Assembly: GCA_052148155.1 (NCBI GenBank)
Contig: JBKQIY010000184.1
Location: forward strand, 1 to 10,374
Reading direction: 5' to 3'
Length of the DNA: 10,374 nt
Source: JBBQER01 sp052148155
GTDB lineage: Bacteria > Actinomycetota > Acidimicrobiia > IMCC26256 > PALSA-610
Made by a program: the position numbers and the translations under genes. The notes under the pieces are model-generated. The model worked only from the letters and a program-made list of their open reading frames with translations, had not been told where the DNA came from and made no database searches. Positions 1 to 6,686 of the stretch are shown here, in pieces. The first letter of the stretch is position 1, and the number at the start of each line of letters is the position of its first letter.

Positions 1-150
1 AGTCCGACCACCGGTACGGGTCTGGCCTCGGACCGTCAGCTCGGCCGCAACGCGCTGGGCATCGCGTTTGCCGCCGTGCACTGTGCGGCTCACATCTTGC
101 TGAGACACCGGACGGCGTCGTCACGGCCGACGTCCGACAGGCGACTCTGC
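1..150 (-). pseudogene. Tyrosine-recombinase (integrase) N-terminal remnant, runs off the left edge
   Basis: On the minus strand, 95 down to 1 is open and reads VSRTVHGGKRDAQRVAAELT. This resembles the N-terminal arm-DNA-binding region of actinobacterial tyrosine integrases (pattern SRTVxGxKRxAQxxxAEL). Just upstream, another frame reads GRDDAVRCLSKM followed by a stop. That resembles the GRDxVTGRxRxLSKT stretch that precedes it in the family, so a frameshift near 90-100 is likely. The catalytic R-H-R-Y domain would lie left of the window and cannot be judged. The resemblance is from memory and short, hence moderate confidence. The plus-strand frame open from 1 to 186 looks like nothing known. 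If correct, this is the only recombinase trace in the window and fits the attachment-site-like repeats further right. Confidence 0.42.
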
Positions 151-174
151 CGCCTTGCTTCTGGCCGCGGTCAC

Positions 175-198
175 GTATCACCGTGACACCAGAGTGTC
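175..198 (+). promoter_or_regulatory. Operator-like sequence of the decayed RHH/Doc module
   Basis: TCACCGTGA (178-186) is a small palindrome whose core CACCGTG ends 13 nt before the antitoxin ATG at 199. The intact module has the same core at the same distance from its ATG (7361-7367 before 7381). The TATCAT -10-like hexamer of the intact copy is not preserved here. Instead 185-198 forms its own inverted repeat, GACAC/GTGTC. Probably a former autoregulatory site with a decayed promoter. Confidence 0.4.
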
Positions 199-412
199 AT
201 GGCGAAAAACCTGACGGGGCGACGGTTCCGAACTTCCGCAAATCGCGAGCGCACTCACCGAAGCAGTCGTCGAGGGTCACAGCTTGAACGAAACGATCAA
301 GCAGGCGCTCGAGGCAGCGATCGAGCGCGGCCGAAAGGATCCGAAGTTCCAGGCGCGCTTGCGAACGATCATCGACGAGGACCGCGAGCTGCTCGAGCGC
401 CTTGCGAAGTGA
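199..412 (+). pseudogene. Decayed ribbon-helix-helix antitoxin (copy 1)
   Basis: This is the paralogue of the intact antitoxin at 7381-7590, with a frameshift in the first third. It begins MAKNLT and then loses the RHH beta-strand sequence. From about 227 another frame takes over and reads LPQIASALTEAVVEGHSLNE and onward to LLERLAK, matching the intact protein through helix 2 and the charged C-terminal tail. The tract is 214 nt against 210 in the intact copy, a net gain of 4 nt. Its stop (410-412) overlaps the GTG of the toxin remnant (409-411) as in the intact pair. The RHH strand that should contact the operator is lost, so a working antitoxin is unlikely. Confidence 0.8.
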
Positions 413-815
413 GGGTCGAGTATCTCGACCTCGCCGACTTCATCGCAATTTCCGCGGCCGTAACCGGCCTCGACGAAGACACCATCGTCAAGGTCGCCGA
501 CCTCGGTCTTGCCGACTCGGCGCTCCACGCGCCTTCGGCCGCGTTTGGCATCGCGAGTTCTACGAGGACTTCGTAGATAAAGCGGTCGTTCTCGTCGTTC
601 GACTCGCGCGCAACCATCCCCTCCCCGACAGCAACAAGCGCGCCGCCTCGGTTGCGATGCGAATGTTCATCGATGTGAACGGCTGGTCGTGGTCTCGACG
701 ACCCGAACTCGACGAAGGCGAGAGCACAGTTCTGGCAATCGCGGCCGGCGAGTTGGATGAGGAACAAACGGCGGTGTGGCTCCGCGCCTACCTCATCGCA
801 CCCGAACCCGAATAA
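409..815 (+). pseudogene. doc: Decayed Doc/Fic-family toxin (copy 1)
   Basis: Starting at GTG 409 the frame follows the intact toxin at 7587 (VRVEYLDLADFIAI, then LGLADSALHAPSAAFG). One base is missing at about 549-550 (tttggcatcg against tttggcgatcg in the intact gene), which leads to a premature stop at 574-576. The remaining sequence continues in a second frame, REFYEDFVDKAVVLVVRLAR, to the stop at 813-815. In the motif the glycine of HPLPDGNKR is replaced, giving HPLPDSNKR. With the frameshift and the frameshifted antitoxin, this module is almost certainly dead. It diverged from the intact copy only modestly, so inactivation looks fairly recent on the scale of the duplication. Confidence 0.85.
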
Positions 816-907
816 GTCCTCGTCCTCGTCTTCGCCTCGTCGAATCCGTCGTTCCAGCAGCCACACGGGATGAGCTGACCGGCGCACTCGGGCAACGTTC
901 GACATCG
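816..907 (-). pseudogene. 3' fragment of a small zinc-ribbon-like gene (copy 1, severed by the 3.5-kb insertion)
   Basis: Read on the minus strand, 907-816 aligns with the 3' part of the better-kept copy at 8003-8262. It carries DVERCP, then after a frame change GQLIPCGCWNDGFDE. The acidic ending DEDDDEDK-stop of the other copy has become DEAKTRTRT, consistent with a further one-base frameshift. The 5' part of the same gene lies 3.5 kb away at 4420-4612. From memory, the layout CxxC ... PGGxHHxGCDVERCPxC ... GQLISCxC is typical of a small actinobacterial hypothetical protein with paired cysteines that probably bind zinc. Its function is unknown to me. Confidence 0.55.
879..907 (+). repeat. 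Left 29-bp direct repeat of the 3.5-kb insertion
   Basis: A 29-bp sequence beginning CCGGCGCACTCGGGC and ending GTTCGACATCG, identical to 4420-4448. Its left context (GAGCTGA) matches the uninterrupted cassette at about 8060. Its right context (from 908) is foreign to that cassette. Confidence 0.9.
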
Positions 908-1039
908 TCGTCAACGACCTGCGCATCTGACGCGAAAGTGGAAAGTGCGACGTCGGTGTCGTGACGATCGTGCGCACCTTGACACCGTCCAAAGACCGGG
1001 AGCTCGAGCACCGCCGTTCGACCGTCCTGGTCTGCGGTC

Positions 1040-1870
1040 TCAGCCTCGGCGTATGCGACCGCGCAGAGCGGCGAAACAGAGGGTCATGCTGAGCGTGCCG
1101 ACGACTGCGATTGCGAGTAACGCCTTGGCGAGGTCGCCGGCGTTCCATCCGGCGGACACGAGCGATCGCAGCCCTTGCAGCAGGTAGGTCACTGGATTCC
1201 ATGTGGCGACGACTTTCAGCCAACCCGTGAGTTGGCTCTTGGGCACGTATGACGTCGTGAGGAACAGGAACGGGAAGAAGAGCAGGAACGCGGAGTTCAC
1301 TGCGCCGGGGTTTCCGGTTTTCAGCGCGATCGCGTACCCGAACCCCGAGAACGCGAGACTCCAAAGCGCGGCGATCGCGATGAACGCCACGATGCCGAGT
1401 GGGCCCGTTTCGAAGCGCACGCCGAGCAGGAACCCGACGATGATGATCGGCACTGTGAGCGCGGCCGCGACCGTGACGTCGGCGACGAGATGACCGAGCA
1501 GGATGGCGAACCTCCGGACGGGTGTAAGCAGGAGCCGGTCGAAATAGCCGTTCTGCACATCGATGACGAGGGCCGGTGCGCGAGACACGCCGGTGACGCC
1601 CAGGAGGATTGCGGTCGGCATCTGGAATGCTCGGAAGTCGAAGTTCGGGATGTTGTGCTCGGTGAGCTTTTGCAGGGTGCCGACGTTCACCAAGAAGAAG
1701 AACAGCGCAATGAACACGGGCGGCATGACCGACTCGAGATCTCGGGGAACCGCACGCAACGCGCGGCCGGCGACCGCGACGACATCGGCGACGAAGCCCG
1801 CCGGTCGGGGCTCGATCTTCTTCGCTTGCGGTCGAAGCAATCTGGGAGCGGTTGTCGCGGCAGTCATCAC
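1040..1870 (-). CDS. ABC-2 type exporter permease (DrrB-like)
   Basis: Integral membrane partner of the ATPase at 1867-2832. The 276 residues show about six hydrophobic segments: roughly 48-65, 83-100, 119-149, 160-180, 192-208 and 250-268. This matches the six-helix ABC-2 family of drug and lipid exporters. The stretch YFDRLLLTPVRR near 109-120 is the typical cytoplasmic coupling-type motif of this family. The start is GTG 1870 (GTGA overlap with the ATPase stop at 1867-1869) or the next codon ATG 1867; both imply translational coupling. The substrate cannot be read from sequence. The family includes daunorubicin/doxorubicin exporters, but many members have unknown cargo. Stop TGA at 1040-1042. 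I see no convincing terminator after it. Confidence 0.9.
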   Translation of the reverse strand: MMTAATTAPRLLRPQAKKIEPRPAGFVADVVAVAGRALRAVPRDLESVMPPVFIALFFFLVNVGTLQKLTEHNIPNFDFRAFQMPTAILLGVTGVSRAPALVIDVQNGYFDRLLLTPVRRFAILLGHLVADVTVAAALTVPIIIVGFLLGVRFETGPLGIVAFIAIAALWSLAFSGFGYAIALKTGNPGAVNSAFLLFFPFLFLTTSYVPKSQLTGWLKVVATWNPVTYLLQGLRSLVSAGWNAGDLAKALLAIAVVGTLSMTLCFAALRGRIRRG

Positions 1871-2832
1871 GCAGCTTCTTTCTTCTGGGTTCCGGTATCG
1901 ATGCGGCTACCCGTCAACTCGAGGAAGACGTCGTCGAGGGTGGGCATGCGCAGGGTGAGGTCCCGGATCGGTACGCCGCACTGGCTGAGGGCGACGGCAA
2001 CCGCACTGATCGTCGCCGGGCCGTCGCCGGTCGACACCATGATCTCGTTGCCGTGCGCCTCGACGCCGATCACACCCACGAGGTGTTCCACGGCGGCGCA
2101 TGCCGAGCGTGCGTCGCCGTCGACGCGAGCGACGATCATGTCGGATCCGATCGCCCGCTTCAGGTCGGCTGGCGTACCCTCGGCGACGATCCGGCCGTGA
2201 TCGATGATCCCGACGCGACCTGCGAGTGTGTCGGCCTCCTCGAGGTACTGAGTCGTGAGGAACACCGTCATCCCGAGGTCGTCGTTCAGTCGGCGAACCT
2301 CTTCCCACACCACCGCCCGACTCACAGGATCGAGACCCGTGGTCGGTTCGTCGAGGAACAGGATGTCCGGGTTGTGAATCAGCGCGGCCGCGAGATCGAG
2401 GCGGCGTTTCATCCCGCCGGAATAGGTGGCAATGCGGCGGTCGAGGGCACCGCCGAGGTCGATCAGTTCGCCGAGCTCGTCGACGCGCCGGCGAGCATCC
2501 GGGCGCGACAAGCCGTAGAGCCGCCCCTGCAACAAGAGCAACTCGGTTCCGGTCTGGCGCGGATCGAGCGCCGCATCTTGCAGCGCGGCGCCGATGTGGA
2601 GCCGTACCTCGCCGGGCTGTTCCACAACGTCGAAACCCGCGACCGACGCGGTTCCGCTCGTCGGCGCGAGCAGCGTGCACAGCATGCGGACCGTCGTGGA
2701 CTTCCCGGCCCCGTTGGGTCCGAGAAATCCGTAGATCTCACCGGCTGCGACATCGAGGTCGACGCCGTTCACCGCGGCGACGCCGCCGAACTCGCGCACT
2801 ACCGATTCGCAACGTATGGCGGAGCTGTTCAT
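1867..2832 (-). CDS. ABC exporter ATP-binding protein (DrrA-like)
   Basis: Cytoplasmic ATPase that would power the adjacent ABC-2 permease. In 321 residues all the nucleotide-binding motifs are present in order: Walker A GPNGAGKST (38-46), Q-loop Q85, signature YSGGMKRRLDLA (137-148), Walker B ILFLDEP (157-163) with D-loop GLDP, and TTQYLEEAD (193-201). The switch residue is Gln195 instead of the usual His, as in DrrA proteins. A C-terminal extension of about 100 residues ending in TLDDVFLELTG is also DrrA-like. The start ATG 2832 is chosen because AAAGGAGAG lies just upstream; an upstream in-frame extension to 2919 overlaps the VOC gene and lacks family similarity. It lies 46 nt after the VOC stop and overlaps the permease start, so the three genes form one operon. 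Confidence 0.93.
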   Translation of the reverse strand: MNSSAIRCESVVREFGGVAAVNGVDLDVAAGEIYGFLGPNGAGKSTTVRMLCTLLAPTSGTASVAGFDVVEQPGEVRLHIGAALQDAALDPRQTGTELLLLQGRLYGLSRPDARRRVDELGELIDLGGALDRRIATYSGGMKRRLDLAAALIHNPDILFLDEPTTGLDPVSRAVVWEEVRRLNDDLGMTVFLTTQYLEEADTLAGRVGIIDHGRIVAEGTPADLKRAIGSDMIVARVDGDARSACAAVEHLVGVIGVEAHGNEIMVSTGDGPATISAVAVALSQCGVPIRDLTLRMPTLDDVFLELTGSRIDTGTQKKEAA

Positions 2833-2878
2833 GCGCTCTCCTTTGTCCGAAGCATCAGACCGTCGATCGCGCGCGGAC

Positions 2879-3247
2879 TCATCGCGCTGGGAGCTGCTGC
2901 ACCGACCAGGCGTTGCCATCGGGATCGGAGAAGTACACGAACCGGCCCCACGGGAAGTCCTGCACGTCGGACACGTCCACGCCGCGGCGCGCCAGCTCGT
3001 CGCGCGTTTTCTCCGCGTCGGCGACGACGACCTGCAGTCCTTTCAGCGAACCCGGGACGGAATCGACGATGCCCCGACCGAACGCGATCGAACACGCCGA
3101 TCCCGGTGGCGTGCATTGCACGAAACGAATGTCTTCGCTCACCGTGTTGTCTACGTCGGCGACGAAGCCGACCTGGTCGACGTAGAACGCCTTGGCGCGG
3201 TCCACGTCGGTGACCGGTACGGCCACGAGCTCGAGCTTCATGTCCAT
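2879..3247 (-). CDS. VOC-superfamily (glyoxalase/bleomycin-resistance-like) protein
   Basis: A 122-residue protein with the two-module VOC fold pattern: LELVAVPVTDVDRAKAFY at the start of module 1, and QDFPWGRFVYFSDPDGNAW closing module 2. Family members bind divalent metal or sequester small molecules (bleomycin type), or act as lyases and dioxygenases. The usual first metal-ligand histidine is an alanine here, and the C-terminal W-E-L glutamate is replaced (WSVQQL), so a classical glyoxalase reaction is doubtful. The start ATG 3247 is preceded by AAGGAG with good spacing; ATG 3241 is a possible alternative. As first gene of the operon with a drug-type exporter, a small-molecule resistance or sensing role is plausible but inferred. 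Confidence 0.88.
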   Translation of the reverse strand: MDMKLELVAVPVTDVDRAKAFYVDQVGFVADVDNTVSEDIRFVQCTPPGSACSIAFGRGIVDSVPGSLKGLQVVVADAEKTRDELARRGVDVSDVQDFPWGRFVYFSDPDGNAWSVQQLPAR

Positions 3248-3298
3248 CGCTCACTCCTTACGTCTCAGGTGGTTCCTACCGAAGAGACGGTACGGACC

Positions 3299-3323
3299 AT
3301 TGCGGTCAGATCCTGACCGCAAT
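3299..3323. promoter_or_regulatory. Perfect 11+11 palindrome operator between the VOC/ABC operon and the WYL regulator
   Basis: ATTGCGGTCAG, three spacer bases, then CTGACCGCAAT form a perfect inverted repeat. On the plus strand TTGCGG (3300-3305) and TATGGG (3323-3328) sit 17 nt apart, a plausible promoter for the WYL gene at 3342. The palindrome therefore covers the -35 and spacer and would block transcription when bound. Autoregulation by the WYL protein is the simple inference. A second, weaker inverted repeat TACCG/CGGTA (3277-3292) lies on the operon side and may mark its promoter. Confidence 0.7.
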
Positions 3324-3341
3324 ATGGGGAAAGATTGAGGA

Positions 3342-4319
3342 ATGACGGATCCGACGGCGCGGGCGCTCCGCCTGCTCTCCTTGCTGCAGACGTACAAGTT
3401 CTGGTCAGGCGAAGATCTCGCCGCGCAACTCGAGGTCAGCCCGCGAACGCTGCGCCGCGACGTCGACCGGCTCCGAGAGTTGGGCTATCCGGTCGACGCG
3501 ACGAGCGGGACAAACGGCGGGTACCGCCTCGCCGCGGGCGCGCACCTCCCTCCCCTGCTGCTCGACGACGACGAAGCCGTGGCCATCGCGGTCGGCCTTC
3601 GCGCCGCGGCCGGCGCGTCGATCGAGGGCATCGAGGAAACATCCGTGCGCGCGCTCGCCAAACTCGAACAGGTCCTGCCCGATCGGCTGCGCCGCCGCGT
3701 AAACGCGGTGCACACCAACGTGTCGTCGATGCAATGGGGCGTCGACACCGCGACCGTCGATGCGGACGCGTTGGCCGTTCTCGCGTTGGCGTGTCGCGAC
3801 AACGAACAAGTCCGCTTCGACTATCGCCGGCGCGACGGCGCCGAGGCCCAACGCCTCGTCGAACCACACAATCTCGTTTCGGCAGGGCGGCGCTGGTACC
3901 TCGTCGGTTGGGACGTGCGACGAGAAGACTGGCGAACGTTTCGGCTCGATCGGCTCGATGCACCCCGACTCGGCGGCGTCCGGTTTCGCCCGCGCGAACT
4001 CCCGGCAACTAACGCCGCAGCATTCGTCGCCGCGTCGATAGCGGCGATGCCCGTACTATTCGAAGCAACGATCATCGCCTTCGGATCCGACACGGCGGTA
4101 CGCAACCTCATCCGTCACGCGAACGGCAAGGTCGAAGCGATAAACGACACGAACTGCCGCGTGCTGATCCGCTCGGATTCACGCACGTGGCTAGTTACCG
4201 TTGTCGCGCTACTCGCGACGGAATTCGACATCGTCGTCGAAGAACCCGCCGAACTGCTCGCGGACGTCAAAAGGCTTGGACTGCGCTTGCGAGCGGTCGT
4301 CACCCGATCCGCGAAATAG
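3342..4319 (+). CDS. WYL-domain transcriptional regulator (HTH_11 plus WYL)
   Basis: A 325-residue DNA-binding regulator. The N-terminal winged helix-turn-helix spans about 5-60 (SPRTLRRDVDRLRELGYPV as the recognition helix region, followed by the wing GGYRL). The WYL domain spans about 140-225, with RWYLVGWD (184-191) and the ligand-pocket residues FRLDRL (200-205). A WCX-type C-terminal extension follows. WYL proteins sense nucleotides, nucleic acids or small ligands. It is transcribed divergently from the VOC/ABC operon across a 94-bp gap that holds the perfect palindrome, so it probably controls that operon and itself. The ATG at 3342 lies only about 14 nt after the candidate -10, so the leader is very short or absent. 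Confidence 0.92.
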   Translation: MTDPTARALRLLSLLQTYKFWSGEDLAAQLEVSPRTLRRDVDRLRELGYPVDATSGTNGGYRLAAGAHLPPLLLDDDEAVAIAVGLRAAAGASIEGIEETSVRALAKLEQVLPDRLRRRVNAVHTNVSSMQWGVDTATVDADALAVLALACRDNEQVRFDYRRRDGAEAQRLVEPHNLVSAGRRWYLVGWDVRREDWRTFRLDRLDAPRLGGVRFRPRELPATNAAAFVAASIAAMPVLFEATIIAFGSDTAVRNLIRHANGKVEAINDTNCRVLIRSDSRTWLVTVVALLATEFDIVVEEPAELLADVKRLGLRLRAVVTRSAK

Positions 4320-4419
4320 CACGATTCGCCATCATCACGACGCCGACCAGACACGTCGCCGTCGATGTCGTGACACATCACAAGAGTGGAATTTATCGCG
4401 CTGCTTTCGAACCCCGAGG

Positions 4420-4448
4420 CCGGCGCACTCGGGCAACGTTCGACATCG
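4420..4448 (+). repeat. Right 29-bp direct repeat of the 3.5-kb insertion
   Basis: Identical to 879-907. The sequence to its right (ACCGCCC...CTTCGCACCGCACT from about 4466) continues the homology with the cassette at 8090 onward, so this is the resumption point of the interrupted cassette. Confidence 0.9.
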
Positions 4449-4612
4449 CCGCCGAGATGATGGAGACCGCCCGGCTTCGCACCGCACTCAGTTAGTCCAT
4501 CGCCGTCGAGCACGGCGATGGCGCGCAAACTACCGACCCGCATCGTCACCTGCGAACGCGTGCAACCCGCGGCGGTCGTCGTTTCTAGGTTGCGGTCCGC
4601 GCAAGTTGCCAT
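4420..4612 (-). pseudogene. 5' fragment of a small zinc-ribbon-like gene (copy 1)
   Basis: From ATG 4612 the minus strand reads MATCADRNLETTTAAGC, then CGAKPGGLHHLGGDVERCP before entering the 3.5-kb segment. Compared with the other copy (8003-8262), the second cysteine of the first CxxC is lost (CADR against CMDC), but the PGGLHHLG middle is better preserved. The ending lies at 816-907 on the far side of the insertion. Family: small actinobacterial protein of unknown function with paired cysteines, recognised from memory only. Confidence 0.55.
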
Positions 4613-4734
4613 GGCACTGATGATGCACCTCGGGCCTACGACATCAACGCTCGGCGAGCGTGGCGCAGATCGCGTGGCCAGCCCACGCTGCCACCCTCCT
4701 GCGTCTGATGTGCATCGGTGAGAGCGGGCGCAGG

Positions 4735-4812
4735 TTGAGGAATGTGCAGACCGGAGATGCTGCGGGCCACTACCAAACGCTGAATCTCGGAAGTGCCCTC
4801 GAATATCGTGTA
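4735..4812 (-). repeat. Acyl-CoA dehydrogenase 3'-end repeat, copy 1
   Basis: On the minus strand this encodes Y-T-I-F then EGTSEIQRLVVARSISGLHI and P, the characteristic C-terminus of acyl-CoA dehydrogenases. The dehydrogenase body is absent; upstream sequence is unrelated. In this copy the stop is lost: the codon that is TAA in copy 3 is CAA here. It differs from copy 2 at seven codons and from copy 3 at five, all synonymous. Interpreted as an attachment core taken from a gene 3' end. Confidence 0.85.
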
Positions 4813-4904
4813 GCTCACGTTGCTCTGTAAGGGCAGTAGCGACACGTCCGCTGAGCAGGCCGGATTCGGTTGGCTGGTCCATCCAGCACGACTAGTAGGC
4901 GTGA

Positions 4905-4929
4905 GTTGTAGGGATGAAAGTAGGGATGG
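4905..4929 (+). repeat. Tandem 12-mer box A
   Basis: Two direct copies of TAGGGATG start 12 nt apart (GTAGGGATGAAA followed by GTAGGGATGG), preceded by GTT. The 25-nt stretch is identical to box B (7089-7113). One helical turn between the halves suggests a site for a protein dimer or an integrase arm domain. A 7-bp inverted repeat ATGGCGA/TCGCCAT (4926-4951) overlaps its right end. Confidence 0.7.
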
Positions 4930-5037
4930 CGACGGGCGCAAGACTCGCCATGGCGTCCCGCAAGCTCGTCAAGGACCGGCGGAGCGACGACTTCATCGAT
5001 CTTCGCGTCGGCTGGCGACGTGGAGGCAGTCACTCAG

Positions 5038-5931
5038 TTATCCAGACCATCGATCATCGTCCGGGATCCATCGTCCAGTGGCATTGCCCTCGAGCAGTGG
5101 ATCGGCGAACGGAAGGACGATTTCCAGGGCTTCGTCGAGCGTTCCCCCTACCGTCAGAAGTGAACGACCGGCTTCCGCCGCGTAGCCCCGTTCCCACAAC
5201 GCTCGATCGGGTACAAAGAGGTGCGCCGGAAGAACGATGCCGCGGCGATCAGCTTCGGATGCGAGCGCTGCTCGTTGCAAGTCCGCATCGACGGACGCGT
5301 GTGTCACGATTGCAACAAGATCGACCAGGTCCTTGTAGCGCGTGCTCGGGACCTCATCGGGGCCGTAGCGCTGGAACGTGGCGGCGATCTTGTCGGCGAC
5401 GTGATCGACGAGCGGATATGCGCGGTAGTCGTGTTGCTCGACGTCTGGCATCCCGACCCGCGCCAGGGGCGGCACACCATCGGGCTGGCCTGTCATGCGC
5501 AGATCTGACCCGACCAGGTCGACGTGGAACGATGCCCACACGGTTGGACCGACATATTCGCGCACCGGCAGGCGAACGCCCGGTGCACCGTCCGACACGG
5601 CTTGTGCATGTCCGATCTCGAAGCGGAACCAATCACCGAGGTCTGCAACCGCTGCCGCGCGCAGCTCGCTCTCTGCGGCTTCACGAGCGAGATCGCGATA
5701 CAGGTCGATGTCGATGGTGGCACGGACTCCGAGATCACGAGCAAGCAACGCGGCGGCACCTTTGACGATCCATTCGGGATCGGCGAGGTACAGCCGTTGC
5801 AGCAGACGGTCGAATGCGATCTGCCGTTGCAATTGCGGCAGCGACCACTTTGTCGTCTGCGCGAGCGTCCGGAGCCGATCGGTGAGTGCGCGCCGGAATG
5901 CCGATGGATTCGGGTATCGCGGATTGGTCAC
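5038..5931 (-). CDS. abiEii: AbiEii/AbiGii-family nucleotidyltransferase toxin
   Basis: Toxin of a type IV toxin-antitoxin and abortive-infection system. Family members are DNA-polymerase-beta-fold nucleotidyltransferases that stop growth; related MenT toxins modify tRNA acceptor ends. In 297 residues the diagnostic motifs are present: KGAAALLARDLG (motif I, K57-G58), TIDIDLY with D74 and D76 as the metal-binding pair, HVDLV (D138), DKIAA (180-184) and RYKDLVDL (198-205, K200/D201). The start is GTG 5931, overlapping the AbiEi stop (TGA 5928-5930) as GTGA, which couples translation to the antitoxin. An extension to 6030 would lie inside AbiEi and is rejected. The catalytic residues all appear intact. 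Confidence 0.93.
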   Translation of the reverse strand: MTNPRYPNPSAFRRALTDRLRTLAQTTKWSLPQLQRQIAFDRLLQRLYLADPEWIVKGAAALLARDLGVRATIDIDLYRDLAREAAESELRAAAVADLGDWFRFEIGHAQAVSDGAPGVRLPVREYVGPTVWASFHVDLVGSDLRMTGQPDGVPPLARVGMPDVEQHDYRAYPLVDHVADKIAATFQRYGPDEVPSTRYKDLVDLVAIVTHASVDADLQRAALASEADRRGIVLPAHLFVPDRALWERGYAAEAGRSLLTVGGTLDEALEIVLPFADPLLEGNATGRWIPDDDRWSG

Positions 5932-6680
5932 GACTTCGCGTCCTCTCGACCGATGCCCGAAGCAAGGCGTTCTTTCTCCACGTGGGTTTCCGGCCGACGT
6001 TCGACATGAGCGCGTGCCTCGTCGAGCCATCGCTGCGTCTCCGGATCACCAACGAGACCGAGGAACCACCGGAGCAGCGCGAGACCATCGCCGGATCGAA
6101 GACTGAAACGAGCGGCGTATGGCGCGAGGGAGTCCGCGAAGGTGCCGGGGTGGTCGTACACCTCGCGGATCGCATCAGCGATGAGCTGCGCGACAGCCTC
6201 CGGGTCTTCGTTCTCGCGCAGCAGGTCAGATGTGATGCGCGACGGCCGGGTCGATGGCAGGCCGTCGAGGGTGATCCACTTCACGCCTTCGAGGGGTCGG
6301 ACGTGCAGCCGCACGTCGCTTCGCCGGGACTGGCGTCGGCCTGGAACCGTGAACTCGTGCACGTCGGCGGGGAGATGGCCGATCCCGTAGAGCGCGGCGG
6401 CCGAGCGGTGGGAGACGACCCCATCTTCCGGCGTCCGCTCCCATGCCGGAACGCCGGGTGCGAGCTGGAGCCATGCCGCTCTCAGGTCGGCATGGCTGGG
6501 CTGGGGAGCGCCTCTGAGGTGGTAGACGCCGTGGGCCACGCGTTCGAGGTCACCAGCATGCGCGAGGCGTGCGATCGTCGCCGGTGCGAGGCCGGCTTTC
6601 TCTGTCTGGCGCCGGGTCACGAACCCCCACTGATCCTCGGCGAAGGGCGCCAGACGTTGGAAACTGGACGGGCGCACCAT
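5928..6680 (-). CDS. abiEi: AbiEi-family antitoxin / transcriptional autorepressor
   Basis: Partner of AbiEii. In 250 residues, about 15-60 form the AbiEi winged-helix domain (GFVTRRQTEKAGLAPATIAR, then LERVAHGVYHL). It is followed by the C-terminal antitoxin region with VSHRSAAALYGIG and VRPLEGVKWITLDGLPST. Family antitoxins neutralise without forming a stable complex (type IV) and bind inverted repeats in their own promoter. ATG 6680 is preferred over 6698 because 6698 lies upstream of a perfect TATAAT (6692-6687) that would start transcription at or next to 6680, giving a leaderless message. The GTGA overlap with the toxin is consistent with one transcript. Confidence 0.9.
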   Translation of the reverse strand: MVRPSSFQRLAPFAEDQWGFVTRRQTEKAGLAPATIARLAHAGDLERVAHGVYHLRGAPQPSHADLRAAWLQLAPGVPAWERTPEDGVVSHRSAAALYGIGHLPADVHEFTVPGRRQSRRSDVRLHVRPLEGVKWITLDGLPSTRPSRITSDLLRENEDPEAVAQLIADAIREVYDHPGTFADSLAPYAARFSLRSGDGLALLRWFLGLVGDPETQRWLDEARAHVERRPETHVEKERLASGIGREDAKS

Positions 6681-6686
6681 TACTGC

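Larger units (their letters stand above)
908..4419. mobile_element. 3.5-kb inserted segment: VOC protein, DrrAB-like exporter and WYL regulator, no recombinase
   Basis: Comparison with the homologous uninterrupted cassette (7381-8465) shows sequence continuity up to 907 and again from 4420, with 908-4419 absent there. The segment is bounded by a perfect 29-bp direct repeat. It carries three minus-strand genes (VOC, ATPase, permease) and one divergent regulator. I see no transposase, integrase or clear terminal inverted repeats. The outer 908-1039 and 4320-4419 hold no gene I recognise. A 29-bp duplication is long for a transposon target-site duplication, so site-specific recombination or homologous recombination through a circular intermediate are alternatives. 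Confidence 0.65.

Noticed and set aside
369..1364. A 331-codon minus-strand frame across the doc remnant and permease 3' end
   Set aside because: Antisense to the doc remnant and out of frame with the permease; composition is Arg-rich and shows no family.
1852..3213. A 453-codon plus-strand open frame opposite the ABC ATPase and VOC genes
   Set aside because: Arg/His-rich translation without recognisable domains; the minus strand here has all ABC ATPase motifs and good ribosome sites. It is a high-GC shadow.
4115..4882. A 255-codon minus-strand frame containing the cysteine-rich stretch
   Set aside because: Only 4420-4612 resembles a protein family; the rest is antisense to the WYL gene or runs through the tail repeat out of frame.
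4636..4941. The dehydrogenase-tail frames (also 7152-7358 and 8388-8594) as real small proteins
   Set aside because: Their upstream parts share no frame or sequence with a dehydrogenase and no ribosome sites are seen; only the last 25 codons are conserved, as a repeat.
4815..5033. A 72-codon minus-strand frame just after abiEii
   Set aside because: It runs through box A and the tail flank, has no ribosome site, and its translation changes character at the repeat; most likely chance.
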